Source of the DNA: Ignavibacteria bacterium
GTDB taxonomy: Bacteria > Bacteroidota > Ignavibacteria > OLB7
Length of the DNA stretch: 64,000 bases
Reading direction: 5' to 3'
NCBI GenBank assembly: GCA_020635205.1
Contig: JACKAE010000003.1
Span: 868,001 to 932,000, forward strand
Under the pieces are notes generated by a model. That model was not told where the DNA came from and ran no database searches. It saw only the letters and a list, made by a program, of their open reading frames with translations. Shown one piece after another: positions 52,250 through 60,742 of this stretch; the stretch's first letter is position 1; the number at the start of each line of letters is the position of its first letter. Both the position numbers and the translations under genes were made by a program.

Positions 52250-52524
52250 GAGCGTTGTGTAACTGCACTGTCCCATTTCTTCTCCCTTCCTTTCATTTAC
52301 TTGTTCCAACAAGCAAAATTTACATCTGCTTTAGAAGCCTCACAAGGCTTAACATGAGGGGAGCCAAAAGACCCTTATTCTGTTAGGGCATACGTATACA
52401 GTCGAAATCTGCTACGGATTATCTCCTCTGGCACATACTCAGGAAAGCCTACACTATGCTTCTGTACGTTATTCCAACGACATTTACGAGGAGATCTTCC
52501 AGAGTGCATTCAAAAGAGAGTAAC

Positions 52525-52980
52525 ATGCTTCAGTTCACGCGCATCAATAGTGAGAAAGATTTTCCAGCAACCATTTCCCGCTCGCGATTTATTGACTTCC
52601 TACACACACACTTAGGACAATACCGAGATACTTCCGAAGCGATAGGACTTGCAATCGACTACGCATTCTCAACTACCGAAGGAAAGGGAGGGTTTCTCCT
52701 GCTTGCCCACAACAACAATGAGTTGATTGGCGCAGTAGTTATGAACCGAACCGGAATGGAAGGATACATTCCTGAGAATATCCTGGTCTACATCGCCGTT
52801 GATGAGAAGTATCGAGGCCAGGGATTTGGTAGAACAATTGTAGAACGGATTATGAGTGAATGTGAGGGAGCCATTGCCCTCCACGTAGAGTACGACAACC
52901 CTGCTCGCCGCCTGTACGAGCGCCTCGGCTTCAGCTCGAAGTATGCAGAAATGCGCTATTCCCCACCAACAAATTCTTAA
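52525..52980 (+). CDS. GNAT-family N-acetyltransferase
   Basis: 151 residues. The acetyl-CoA loop is VDEKYRGQGFGRTIVERIM (about 86-104) and the C-terminal strand-helix is HVEYDNPARRLYERLGF. The Met at 52525 is preceded by AAAGAGAG; an upstream frame to 52456 is rejected. It ends six bases before the racemase-like gene, so they are almost certainly one transcript; the acetyl acceptor may be an amino acid handled by that enzyme, an inference from coupling. Confidence 0.9.
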   Translation: MLQFTRINSEKDFPATISRSRFIDFLHTHLGQYRDTSEAIGLAIDYAFSTTEGKGGFLLLAHNNNELIGAVVMNRTGMEGYIPENILVYIAVDEKYRGQGFGRTIVERIMSECEGAIALHVEYDNPARRLYERLGFSSKYAEMRYSPPTNS

Positions 52981-52986
52981 AAAACA

Positions 52987-54069
52987 ATGGCTTCTCTCAC
53001 TATCCACACCGACCGCATACTCGGAAACATCCGCAAGCTGAACACTTACTTGGCCGACCACAATATTACGTGGACTCTGGTAACGAAGCTGCTGAGTGGA
53101 AACCGCAGCGTTGTAGAAAAAATCGTGCAGAGTGAACATATCTCGCACCTTCACTCGATTGGTGACTCTCGTATCTCCAACCTTAAAGTTGTAAAGGAAC
53201 TGAACCCCAAGATTCAAACGATGTACATCAAACCTGCGGCAATCAAGCAGGCGAGCAACATCGTCCGCGTTGCAGATATCTCGTTGAATAGTAGTCTGGA
53301 AACTATTACCGCACTGAATCGCGAAGCAAGGGCAGCAGGGAAAAAGCATGGAGTGATTGTGATGATCGAAATGGGAGAATTGCGAGAAGGGATTGTGCGA
53401 GGAAACGTTCTCGAGTTTTACGATCAGATATTCCAGTTAGAACACATCAACGTTCTCGGTCTTGGAACCAATCTCGGCTGCATGTACGGCATCGAGCCAA
53501 CGTTCGATAAGCTAATCCAACTCAGCCTATACAAGGCATTAATTGAAGAGAAGTTCAACAAGAAACTCGACCTCGTTTCTGGAGGAAGTTCTATTACTCT
53601 TCCACTACTTTCTACCTCGAAAGTTCCAACAGGAGTCAACCACTTTCGGATCGGTGATTCAGCATTTTTCGGCAAATCCCTCCGAACTGAGAAGCAGTTT
53701 CGCAACCTTTCAACCACAGCATTCGACTTCAGTGCAGAGATTGTAGAGATAGAGCGTAAAGATGGCGTGCCAGATGGAGAAATTGGTGATGCAGCAATCG
53801 GCCAAACGCCAACGATTGACCGAGATAACGAAGGGAGTTTCTCATTCCGTGCTATTGTCGACTTTGGCGAACTTGACGTGAACCCAGCAAACTTAGAACC
53901 GAAAGAAGATACAGTCCAGTTTGCTGGCTCAACTTCAGACATGACAGTCTACGACCTTGGACACGACCCTGCCAGCTATGCTGTTGGAGAAGAACTGCAC
54001 TTCACACCGAACTATACCGCTGTTGCCCGGTTAATGCACTCGCGGTACATCGAAAAGATTGTACGCTGA
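52987..54069 (+). CDS. PLP enzyme of the alanine/ornithine racemase family (Orr-like)
   Basis: A fold-type III PLP enzyme of 360 residues. The PLP lysine is Lys34 in TLVTKLLSG. ADISLNSSLETITALNREA, VMIEMGELREGI, VLGLGTNLGCMYG, LVSGGSSITLPLL and NHFRIGDSAFFGK follow the ornithine racemase pattern from Clostridium closely in order. The family interconverts L- and D-ornithine, lysine, alanine or related amino acids; the substrate here is not determined. It lies between a GNAT gene and a sodium symporter. Confidence 0.87.
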   Translation: MASLTIHTDRILGNIRKLNTYLADHNITWTLVTKLLSGNRSVVEKIVQSEHISHLHSIGDSRISNLKVVKELNPKIQTMYIKPAAIKQASNIVRVADISLNSSLETITALNREARAAGKKHGVIVMIEMGELREGIVRGNVLEFYDQIFQLEHINVLGLGTNLGCMYGIEPTFDKLIQLSLYKALIEEKFNKKLDLVSGGSSITLPLLSTSKVPTGVNHFRIGDSAFFGKSLRTEKQFRNLSTTAFDFSAEIVEIERKDGVPDGEIGDAAIGQTPTIDRDNEGSFSFRAIVDFGELDVNPANLEPKEDTVQFAGSTSDMTVYDLGHDPASYAVGEELHFTPNYTAVARLMHSRYIEKIVR

Positions 54070-54155
54070 GGAGAGCAGTATCTACACCTGAACAAACGTC
54101 GAGCCACACGAGTGAGTTGCAGCAAAGAGAATGGAACAAAGATCAAGGATAGAGC

Positions 54156-55565
54156 ATGACGGATTCGGTTATTCAGTACAGCATTATTGGTCTTTACTTC
54201 GCCCTCATCTTGATAAAAGGACTTCGTCACAGCAAGGATATCAACACTTCAGATGACTTCCTTGTCGCTGGGCGCAACATCGGATGGTTTACTCTCCTCT
54301 GCACGATGGGAGCCACCATTGTAGGGGGGGGATATTCCATAGGAGCAATCGGGAAGACGTATGAGCTTGGCATTGCGATGGTCATCATATCTGCTGGCGG
54401 CTACCTCCAATTAGTCTTCTCAGGCCTCTTTGTTGCCCCAAAATTTCGTGAGGCAAACCTCTACACCGTGGCTGGATATTTCGGCCATCGTTTCGATGAG
54501 AGAAGCCGATTCCTCTCTTTTATTCTCTCACTCATCTTCTCCATCGGGGTTCTCGGCGCACAGATGGTTGCCTTCGGCAAGATCATTACAACGATGATTC
54601 CAGAACTTCCCTACTTCTGGGGTGTGGCAATCGGTGCAATCCTGGTAATCACTTACAGCACAGCAGGTGGACTTCTGGCAGTAATCAAGACCGACTTCTA
54701 TCAATTTCTCATCCTGATAGCAGGATTCACCCTGACCGTTATCCTCTGCATACCAGAACTCTCATCACAACCAGAGCCGTTGACCAAGCTGATCCCATCC
54801 GATTTCTTTACTCTGGAAGGGGGAAAGGGATGGGGCTTCATGATCTCCATGTTCTTTGCCTTCCTTTTAGGTGAAACGTTTGCCCCGGGATATGCCACCC
54901 GTTTTTGTGTTGGCAAGGATATTCATCAAACGAAGAAGGGGATTGCCGGATCTGGCTTTTTCTTGATGTTATTTTTTCCAGCTGTTATCTTTCTAATCGC
55001 ACTCTACGCTCGCCTCTCCTTCCCAAACATCGACCCAGAAATGGCTCTCCCCTCAACTATCATCAGACTCAACAACCCGATTGTTGGAGGTATTATTATC
55101 GCCGCGCTGATGAGTGCAGTAATGTCGTCGGCTGATTCGATATTGAATTCCGCAACTGCAATCTTCACAAAAGATTTGTGGGAACACTATCTGGTGAAGA
55201 GAACCTCTGATCGGACGGAAGGTCTGCGCATTGCTCGCTGGAGTTCCATCCTTCTCGGGCTTGCGGGGTTAGTTTTGGCACTGGTAATCCCCGATGTAAT
55301 CGACCTACTTCTGCTCACCTACAATCTTTGGGCTCCCGGAATCATTTTGCCAGTTATTGTCGGTGTCTTCACGAAACTCCGATCAAAGCGCCAGAACATA
55401 TTGATCTTCGGAACAATGGTTTCCTCAATGGTTGCCACCATTCTCTTTATGCTCACTCCGTATGCAGAAGATTTTCAAGCGAGTGTCTTCGGTGTTGCAG
55501 CATCTATAGTGATCTACGGAATGCTCTACGTTGCACTTCCCAAAGCATCTCATAACCAACCATAG
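54156..55565 (+). CDS. Sodium:solute symporter (SSS family)
   Basis: 469 residues, about 13 membrane helices. SSS signatures: STSDDFLVAGRNIGWFTLL-like opening (here NTSDDFLVAGRN), GGGYSIGAIGKTYELG, ITYSTAGGLLAVIKTDFYQF and SAVMSSADSILNSATAIF with the Ser pair of the Na2 site. Substrates in the family include proline, pantothenate, sugars and acetate. It starts 87 bases after the racemase-like gene and may import its substrate. Confidence 0.92.
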   Translation: MTDSVIQYSIIGLYFALILIKGLRHSKDINTSDDFLVAGRNIGWFTLLCTMGATIVGGGYSIGAIGKTYELGIAMVIISAGGYLQLVFSGLFVAPKFREANLYTVAGYFGHRFDERSRFLSFILSLIFSIGVLGAQMVAFGKIITTMIPELPYFWGVAIGAILVITYSTAGGLLAVIKTDFYQFLILIAGFTLTVILCIPELSSQPEPLTKLIPSDFFTLEGGKGWGFMISMFFAFLLGETFAPGYATRFCVGKDIHQTKKGIAGSGFFLMLFFPAVIFLIALYARLSFPNIDPEMALPSTIIRLNNPIVGGIIIAALMSAVMSSADSILNSATAIFTKDLWEHYLVKRTSDRTEGLRIARWSSILLGLAGLVLALVIPDVIDLLLLTYNLWAPGIILPVIVGVFTKLRSKRQNILIFGTMVSSMVATILFMLTPYAEDFQASVFGVAASIVIYGMLYVALPKASHNQP

Positions 55566-55722
55566 TAAGGCAAAGCGAGACGAAGTCCCCAAGTGCGGTT
55601 CAAACTTCTCGCAAGCACAAAATTGAGATCAAAGGGAAAGCAGAGTACAAAACCAACCTGCTGTGAGCCATCACTCCTTCCCTCCCTCCAATACGAGTAG
55701 TCGGCAACGCAAGCATTTCACC

Positions 55723-56325
55723 TCAACGGAATTGGTGTACGTATCCAATTCCCCCCTGCATTTGTGGATTACTGAAAGAACCAGAACCGACACTCAGACC
55801 AATATCTACGTTGAAACCCCACCAGTTCAGATTGTACCCTCCCATAACGTATGTCCAATTTTCCCAGCTCGACCCTTCACGAATTTTAAACGTCCCGACG
55901 CCAAGGCCAAGGCTATGTCGAAGACTACCGGAAGAATTTTCTCCCACCAGCCCAAGAAGATCACATTGGATACCTCGCATGTCATCAATGTATCCTCCAG
56001 TTAAGCGCACTCCCCAATCCTGATCGAAGTGGCGTCCTACCACAAGGTTTATCGCTCCAGGCGTACCAACCACAGCACCAAGCGACCAGAACCCTGCACT
56101 CGCTTTTTCAAACCGCTGCGAATAGTCTATGATGCGAACAACTCGCCGAGGCACAATCATCATACTACCACTGTTCAACCGCATCCTGATAGTGTCATTT
56201 GTTTCCTCTACGATAACTCCTCGATACTCCTCGCCATCCACCATCGTGATTGTTGATAGTTGTGCGACGCAGAAAGTGGGAAGTAGAATCGAGAGCAGAA
56301 GAGTACAAAACATCAAAGGTCTCAT
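55723..56325 (-). CDS. Exported outer-membrane-like protein of unknown function
   Basis: 200 residues with a signal peptide (about 1-21, ending VAQ). Residues about 24-70 form a small Sm/SH3-like beta domain (TMVDGEEYRGVIVEETNDTI). The rest is alternating amphipathic strands rich in Gly, Trp and Tyr, ending in Phe-Arg, as in small beta-barrels of Bacteroidota. No catalytic motif. It is opposite in strand to its neighbours, so it is not in their operon. Confidence 0.8.
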   Translation of the reverse strand: MRPLMFCTLLLSILLPTFCVAQLSTITMVDGEEYRGVIVEETNDTIRMRLNSGSMMIVPRRVVRIIDYSQRFEKASAGFWSLGAVVGTPGAINLVVGRHFDQDWGVRLTGGYIDDMRGIQCDLLGLVGENSSGSLRHSLGLGVGTFKIREGSSWENWTYVMGGYNLNWWGFNVDIGLSVGSGSFSNPQMQGGIGYVHQFR

Positions 56326-56607
56326 ATATCACCTCATAATTCATAACGATTGGAAGAAATTTATCCCTCGCGAAATGGGTCAGGAATAAGGCGTAGGAAC
56401 AACAGGTAAAGGGAGCAGTTTAACATCCAGATGAGAAACCCGGAAAAGTAGTACTAATGTAGTACAGCTACCGCGCAATCTGCCAATTACTTTTATTCCA
56501 TTCAATTGTTCGACAGTCGGTTTCCCAAATGAGAGACTGTTCTCTCTCCCACCAGAACCGATCTTCTCTATCGAACAGAAACCTTCACAGACATAACGGA
56601 GATTGCT

Positions 56608-57741
56608 ATGCACGCCATTGTCGACAAGTTGATTGCTCTCATCGCAAAGAACAAATGGGAGAAAGACTTTCAAGAAGCTATCGCAACTGCTCAATCCTAC
56701 AACGTTCCCTCAATCAGGCACATCCAGAATCTGGACGATTACCTCACCTACATCAACGATCTGCTAACCTGGGCTCCACGAGAACTTGGTGACTCGCGCT
56801 TAATCTACAACAAGATTGTCGAGTTCTACTTTTTCTTAGATCAAGAGCCAGTACGGAGTTTGCAAAGTCCGATCAAACCGGGCCGGAAACCAAAGAAGCT
56901 CACTCCTCTCTCGGAGTGGATTGTGGAATACGCAGAAGCCTGGGGAAGTTTTCTCGACACATTAGAATCGGCAAAACATATCGAGTCGTTCCGAACTGAT
57001 CCCCTCTTTAACTGGGATGAATATATGCCCCCACCAAGTGGATACCTCACCTTCAATCAGTTCTTCGCTCGCCACGTAAAGCCCGGTATGCGCCCGATTG
57101 CAGGACTCTGTGACAACAGCATCATCGCATCTCCAGCCGACTCTACCTTTGTTGGGTGGTGGCAAATCAACGAGAAGTCGAAGATTTATGTGGAAGATCA
57201 GATGTTGGACATTAAGGGAATCCAGTGGTCGATCCACGAACTACTGGCCGACAGTGAATATGCCGACCGATTCGAAGGTGGGATATTCACCCACAGCTTC
57301 TTAAACACGTTCGACTACCACCGGTGGCACACACCTGTGCAGGGCAAAGTTCTGGAATCGAAGATCATTCAGGGACAAGCCTGGCTCGATGTGAATGTGA
57401 TGCCAGCAATCGTGCGGGGCAAAGAAGTGAACGTTCTCAATGCGCTCGATGGCACAGGTTACCAGTTTGTGCAGACACGTGGCCTCGTGGTTATCGACTC
57501 CCCTATCGGACTCGTTGCTTGTCTCCCGATGGGAATGGCACAGGTCTCTTCGGTAGTAATCACGGCTGAAGTTGGCAAGACGCTCCACAAAGGTGAAGAG
57601 CTTGGCTACTTCCAGTTTGGTGGTTCTGACTTCGTGATGGTTTTCGAGCGTGCGAGCAACGTGCAGCTTATTGGCCAACCGAACGTGCACTACAATCAGG
57701 GGACGTGGGTGGGAACCGCGTTGCCGTATGGAAAGAATTAA
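56608..57741 (+). CDS. Phosphatidylserine-decarboxylase-family enzyme, PsiD/tryptophan-decarboxylase-like
   Basis: A pyruvoyl-dependent decarboxylase of 377 residues. Residues about 40-165 resemble the PSDC N-terminal domain found in fungal L-tryptophan decarboxylases (YLTFNQFFARHVKPGMRPI), followed by the PSD catalytic domain: SPADSTFVG, THSFLNTFDYHRWHTPV (catalytic His) and the self-cleavage site G338-G-S340 in FGGSDFVMVFE. There is no membrane helix, unlike membrane PSD enzymes. The N-terminal domain points to an amino acid rather than phosphatidylserine as substrate, but this is inference. Confidence 0.87.
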   Translation: MHAIVDKLIALIAKNKWEKDFQEAIATAQSYNVPSIRHIQNLDDYLTYINDLLTWAPRELGDSRLIYNKIVEFYFFLDQEPVRSLQSPIKPGRKPKKLTPLSEWIVEYAEAWGSFLDTLESAKHIESFRTDPLFNWDEYMPPPSGYLTFNQFFARHVKPGMRPIAGLCDNSIIASPADSTFVGWWQINEKSKIYVEDQMLDIKGIQWSIHELLADSEYADRFEGGIFTHSFLNTFDYHRWHTPVQGKVLESKIIQGQAWLDVNVMPAIVRGKEVNVLNALDGTGYQFVQTRGLVVIDSPIGLVACLPMGMAQVSSVVITAEVGKTLHKGEELGYFQFGGSDFVMVFERASNVQLIGQPNVHYNQGTWVGTALPYGKN

Positions 57742-57869
57742 GTGCTGGGAAAAGGGTTGTGAATAGTGGCTCGTAGGAGGTTGCCGATGTGCGTTCCTTC
57801 CTTCAACCCAAGATACCCAACCTTCAATCCTAAATCTGAACAATCATACTTTATTAAATCAACAGGACT

Positions 57870-58715
57870 ATGAACCAGAACGACCTCAAGTACAACGATG
57901 TCTGCTTCAAGGCATCACACAACTCGTACGACCGAGACGAATCACTTGCTGAGCAACTGACGTTTCACTCTGCAGACCCATCGAACGCCGGTTGTTCCGG
58001 CATCGAACTCGACATTGTGCAGAAGAGTGATGCGTGGCAGTGGAGCGTTAGTCATGGTGGCTCGTACAGCTCCGATCCGGACAAGCAATTCAGCGCATAC
58101 CTCAAGCAGGTGAAATCGTGGATGGATCAAAACCCGGGTCACAGAGTGATTGAAGTCCACATCGACATCAAGAACACACCGATGAGCAACGAGCAGTTCC
58201 CTCAGCAGATCGACAACTACATTCAACAAGTCTTCACCGATAGGAACAGAGTCTTTCAGCCGAACGCACTGATTGGGAACTACGACGACTTAGTGCAGGG
58301 GGCGCAGGCGACAGGTTGGCCAACGCTTGGGGAGCTTGAGGGAAAGATCATCTTCTGCTTCACCGGCAATGAAACGCGCAAGGCAATCTACGCCCGCACC
58401 GACCCAAAGGCACGCCTCTGTTTCTCCGATATCTACCAAGAGACAAACCCACCACAATATCCCGACTTCAATAGTGGAACGCGGGTCTTTCTGAACTATC
58501 ACCTCTACCAGAAGTACTACGACGAATGGTTCCCACAACTTCAGCGGATAGCGAAGGAGCAGGGCTTTATCTCGCGAGGGTACGTGTTGAACAGTCAGGA
58601 CATCTGGACGAAGGCACAAAACGCAGCACTCAACATCATGGCGACCGACAAAGTGAGCGGTCATAGTTGGGCACAGAACGGAGATTATCCGTTCAGGAAG
58701 CTGAACATTGTTTGA
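57870..58715 (+). CDS. PI-PLC-like phosphodiesterase
   Basis: 281 residues of the PI-PLC X-domain/TIM-barrel phosphodiesterase superfamily, closest in pattern to the Ca2+-dependent PI-PLC-C1 group. The first catalytic His is in KASHNSYDR (about 14-22), the metal-binding acid in GIELDIV, the second His in VSHGGSY, and IEVHIDIKN follows. No signal peptide is visible, which is unusual for bacterial PI-PLCs. It starts 129 bases after the PSD-like gene on the same strand. Confidence 0.85.
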   Translation: MNQNDLKYNDVCFKASHNSYDRDESLAEQLTFHSADPSNAGCSGIELDIVQKSDAWQWSVSHGGSYSSDPDKQFSAYLKQVKSWMDQNPGHRVIEVHIDIKNTPMSNEQFPQQIDNYIQQVFTDRNRVFQPNALIGNYDDLVQGAQATGWPTLGELEGKIIFCFTGNETRKAIYARTDPKARLCFSDIYQETNPPQYPDFNSGTRVFLNYHLYQKYYDEWFPQLQRIAKEQGFISRGYVLNSQDIWTKAQNAALNIMATDKVSGHSWAQNGDYPFRKLNIV

Positions 58716-58742
58716 GTTTGGATAGAAACGTATCCCGTTTCC

Positions 58743-58822
58743 CTCTGCGCTCTCCGCGCCTCTGCGTTTATTCTTCTTTGTCTGAGAAAAAGATAGACCG
58801 CAGAGTCGCAGAGGGCGCAGAG
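58743..58822. repeat. CGCAGAG repeat forming a 24-base inverted repeat
   Basis: The arms 58743-58766 (CTCTGCGCTCTCCGCG...) and 58799-58822 (CGCAGAGTCGCAGAGG...) are complementary at 21 of 24 positions around a 32-base spacer. It is 28 bases after the PI-PLC stop and may act as terminator. The right half recurs at 59640-59690. Confidence 0.85.
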
Positions 58823-58969
58823 AAATAAAAGCCCCGTTTCCCACGCTTGCACTCTCTCAGTTGAATTTTTCAAGCCTCTTCTCCTTATTTTCATTTCCTA
58901 TATCGCGCAGGTGATTCTAATCACTTGTGCATCACCCAAAACAAATCATCAATAACATCCAATACACCT

Positions 58970-59563
58970 ATGGCTATCGACAAAACAAAAGTTCGAGAAG
59001 CATACGCAAACCTAAGCGATGCCGAAATCGAGGAACTGGCAACGAAGGAGGTAACATCTCTGGATGAAGAAGCCATCCACATCCTGATTGACGAAATCGA
59101 ATCCCGAAATCTCAACCCTACGTTGATTCAAGCTATCCAGACGCAGTTGACTGGGTTTACAATGGACGATGTTGAGAGGATGAAAGAGAAGGTGCTCGCC
59201 CTCCCTTGTCCTGAGTGTGGGGAACGGGGTCTCGAGTTAACGGGAAGGCTAATCAGGGAAGTAAAGAGCTTCATCGTTGTGACAACCTACAAGAGAATTA
59301 CCTTCATCGCCTGCGAAGAGTGTGGAGAGAAGCGATGGCGACAAGCTCTTGCTCTCAGTAGCCTTCTCGGTTGGTGGGGAATTCCGTGGGGACTGTTCAG
59401 AACTCCTTTCACCATCGGAGCACTGTTGTTAGATAGAAGGAAACTAAAGGAGCAAAGCGAGCAAATACTGAACGGCTTTGTTATCAACAACATGGGAGAC
59501 TTGCAGGCAAACCTCGGCCACGAGTCGCAGTTGCTCGACATTGTATACAACCAGAATAGGTGA
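58970..59563 (+). CDS. Zinc-ribbon protein with membrane segment, unknown function
   Basis: 197 residues. The N-terminal helical region (LSDAEIEELATKEVTSLDEE) is followed by a split zinc ribbon, CPECGERGL at about 81 and CEECGEKRW at about 116, then a hydrophobic stretch (ALSSLLGWWGIPWGLFRTPF, about 128-147) that may be a membrane helix, and a soluble C-terminus. I do not recognise a family with a known role. The Met at 58970 begins the compositionally normal sequence; a frame extends 15 codons upstream. Confidence 0.78.
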   Translation: MAIDKTKVREAYANLSDAEIEELATKEVTSLDEEAIHILIDEIESRNLNPTLIQAIQTQLTGFTMDDVERMKEKVLALPCPECGERGLELTGRLIREVKSFIVVTTYKRITFIACEECGEKRWRQALALSSLLGWWGIPWGLFRTPFTIGALLLDRRKLKEQSEQILNGFVINNMGDLQANLGHESQLLDIVYNQNR

Positions 59564-59633
59564 AGTTGGGATTAGGAAATTCGGATTGAAGGAACGAGTC
59601 AGCTTTATCTCTTCTCCACACTTCTATGTTTTT

Positions 59634-59690
59634 TCCTCTTTGTGTGAGAAGGAGGTAGACCGCAGAGTCGCAGAGAGACAGAAGTTTAGA
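59634..59690. repeat. CGCAGAG repeat, half copy
   Basis: CTCTTTGTGTGAGAAGGAGG, then TAGACCGCAGAGTCGCAGAG: a direct repeat of 58775-58822 at about 870 bases distance, without the left arm. Confidence 0.8.
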
Positions 59691-59756
59691 AAGCAAATTG
59701 ATCTATAGCGAGAGTTATAGATTTCTGGACAGTATATCTTATAACATAGAGAGCAT

Positions 59757-60674
59757 ATGCCAAAACTCGATAGAAGCAGTTATAAAGACGCGAAAGCATT
59801 AACTGAAAAATTCATCTCAAGCAAGAATTGCAGGAGCATTTTTCTAAGATTCTTTTCAGACTCGATCACTTTAGCTAACGAATTGATGGCAGGGAATTGG
59901 AATGTCAATCTCGATCCTCATGGACATTTCATTCGATTCAATGTGGGGCATGTATACTGTATTGAAGTTTTCGAAGAGTATGTCTCAATTCTATTTTTGA
60001 AGGGATCATTGAAAACCCACAATTTGGATAACCAGGCTGATATTACATTTAAAGGATATAGAAATAAGAAAAAGATACTAACTACGCGTCTCATTGGAAC
60101 TCCAGACCTACTATCCACAGTACCAGACTCAGCAGCATGCCATATAAAGCACCACGGACTAACTGACTTTCTGCCATATATCGAAGAACCGAATCACGAC
60201 TTTATCAGATATGCAATTAAGAACTCCACTATCACATCTCAGATGAAGAGAGCTCATTCTACTGGTTTCATTGAATATTTATCGTCTTATACAAGAATCT
60301 CTCAACCAGATACTAACTCCACTACGACTGAAGATGAATTCTACAGTAGACAGAGGAAGGTTGAGAGAGAAGCAAAGAGATTAACAGATTCAGAGATTCG
60401 AGACAAAGCAATTTCATTGAAAGCAATTCCCAAGCATATAAAAGTTGTTTCCACTAAATATTATAGGAGTCCATTCATTGTAGAGTATGCAAAGCGCAAG
60501 GCAAATGGAGTATGTCAAGACTGCAAGAATCCTGCACCTTTTTTAAATAAGGAGAATGGAGAGCCATTTCTTGAAACTCACCATATAATCCCGTTAGCGG
60601 ACGGAGGCGAAGATTCAGTTGAGAATACCATTGCTTTATGTCCTAATTGCCATAGAAAGAGGCATTATGGATAG
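59757..60674 (+). CDS. HNH endonuclease, AT-rich and probably acquired
   Basis: 305 residues. The C-terminal HNH (McrA-like) nuclease has CQDC (about 258), THHIIPLADGG, a conserved Asn in SVENTIALCPNC, and CHRKRHYG at the end; two Cys pairs bind structural zinc. The N-terminal about 200 residues are a separate unrecognised domain, perhaps for DNA or modified-base recognition as in restriction enzymes of the McrA/Sco type. Codons are visibly richer in A/T than neighbouring genes, and it stands alone, so horizontal gain is likely. No methylase or partner adjoins it. Confidence 0.88.
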   Translation: MPKLDRSSYKDAKALTEKFISSKNCRSIFLRFFSDSITLANELMAGNWNVNLDPHGHFIRFNVGHVYCIEVFEEYVSILFLKGSLKTHNLDNQADITFKGYRNKKKILTTRLIGTPDLLSTVPDSAACHIKHHGLTDFLPYIEEPNHDFIRYAIKNSTITSQMKRAHSTGFIEYLSSYTRISQPDTNSTTTEDEFYSRQRKVEREAKRLTDSEIRDKAISLKAIPKHIKVVSTKYYRSPFIVEYAKRKANGVCQDCKNPAPFLNKENGEPFLETHHIIPLADGGEDSVENTIALCPNCHRKRHYG

Positions 60675-60716
60675 CAAACGAGAGAGAAAGAGTGCGGAAC
60701 GACTCTCCTACTCTGT

Positions 60717-60742
60717 CATTTTGAATTTTGAATTTTTAATTC
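60717..60742. repeat. AT-rich heptamer repeat, copy at the phosphatase 3' end
   Basis: ATTTTGAATTTTGAATTTTT followed by AATTC. It is the same family as the 44.6 and 49 kb copies and includes the last codon and stop of the minus-strand phosphatase gene. Confidence 0.75.

Noticed and set aside
52336..52352. AAGCCTCACAAGGCTT palindrome upstream of the GNAT gene
   Set aside because: A six-base stem with no promoter overlap or repeat elsewhere; too weak to report as regulatory.
55663..56004. Plus-strand ORF of 113 codons
   Set aside because: It is antisense to a gene with a clear signal peptide and barrel-like strands; it looks like a shadow frame.
58290..58844. Minus-strand ORF of 184 codons containing the stretch RRGAESAEG
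   Set aside because: It is antisense to the PI-PLC gene and its N-terminal part is translation of the CGCAGAG repeat, a known source of false ORFs.
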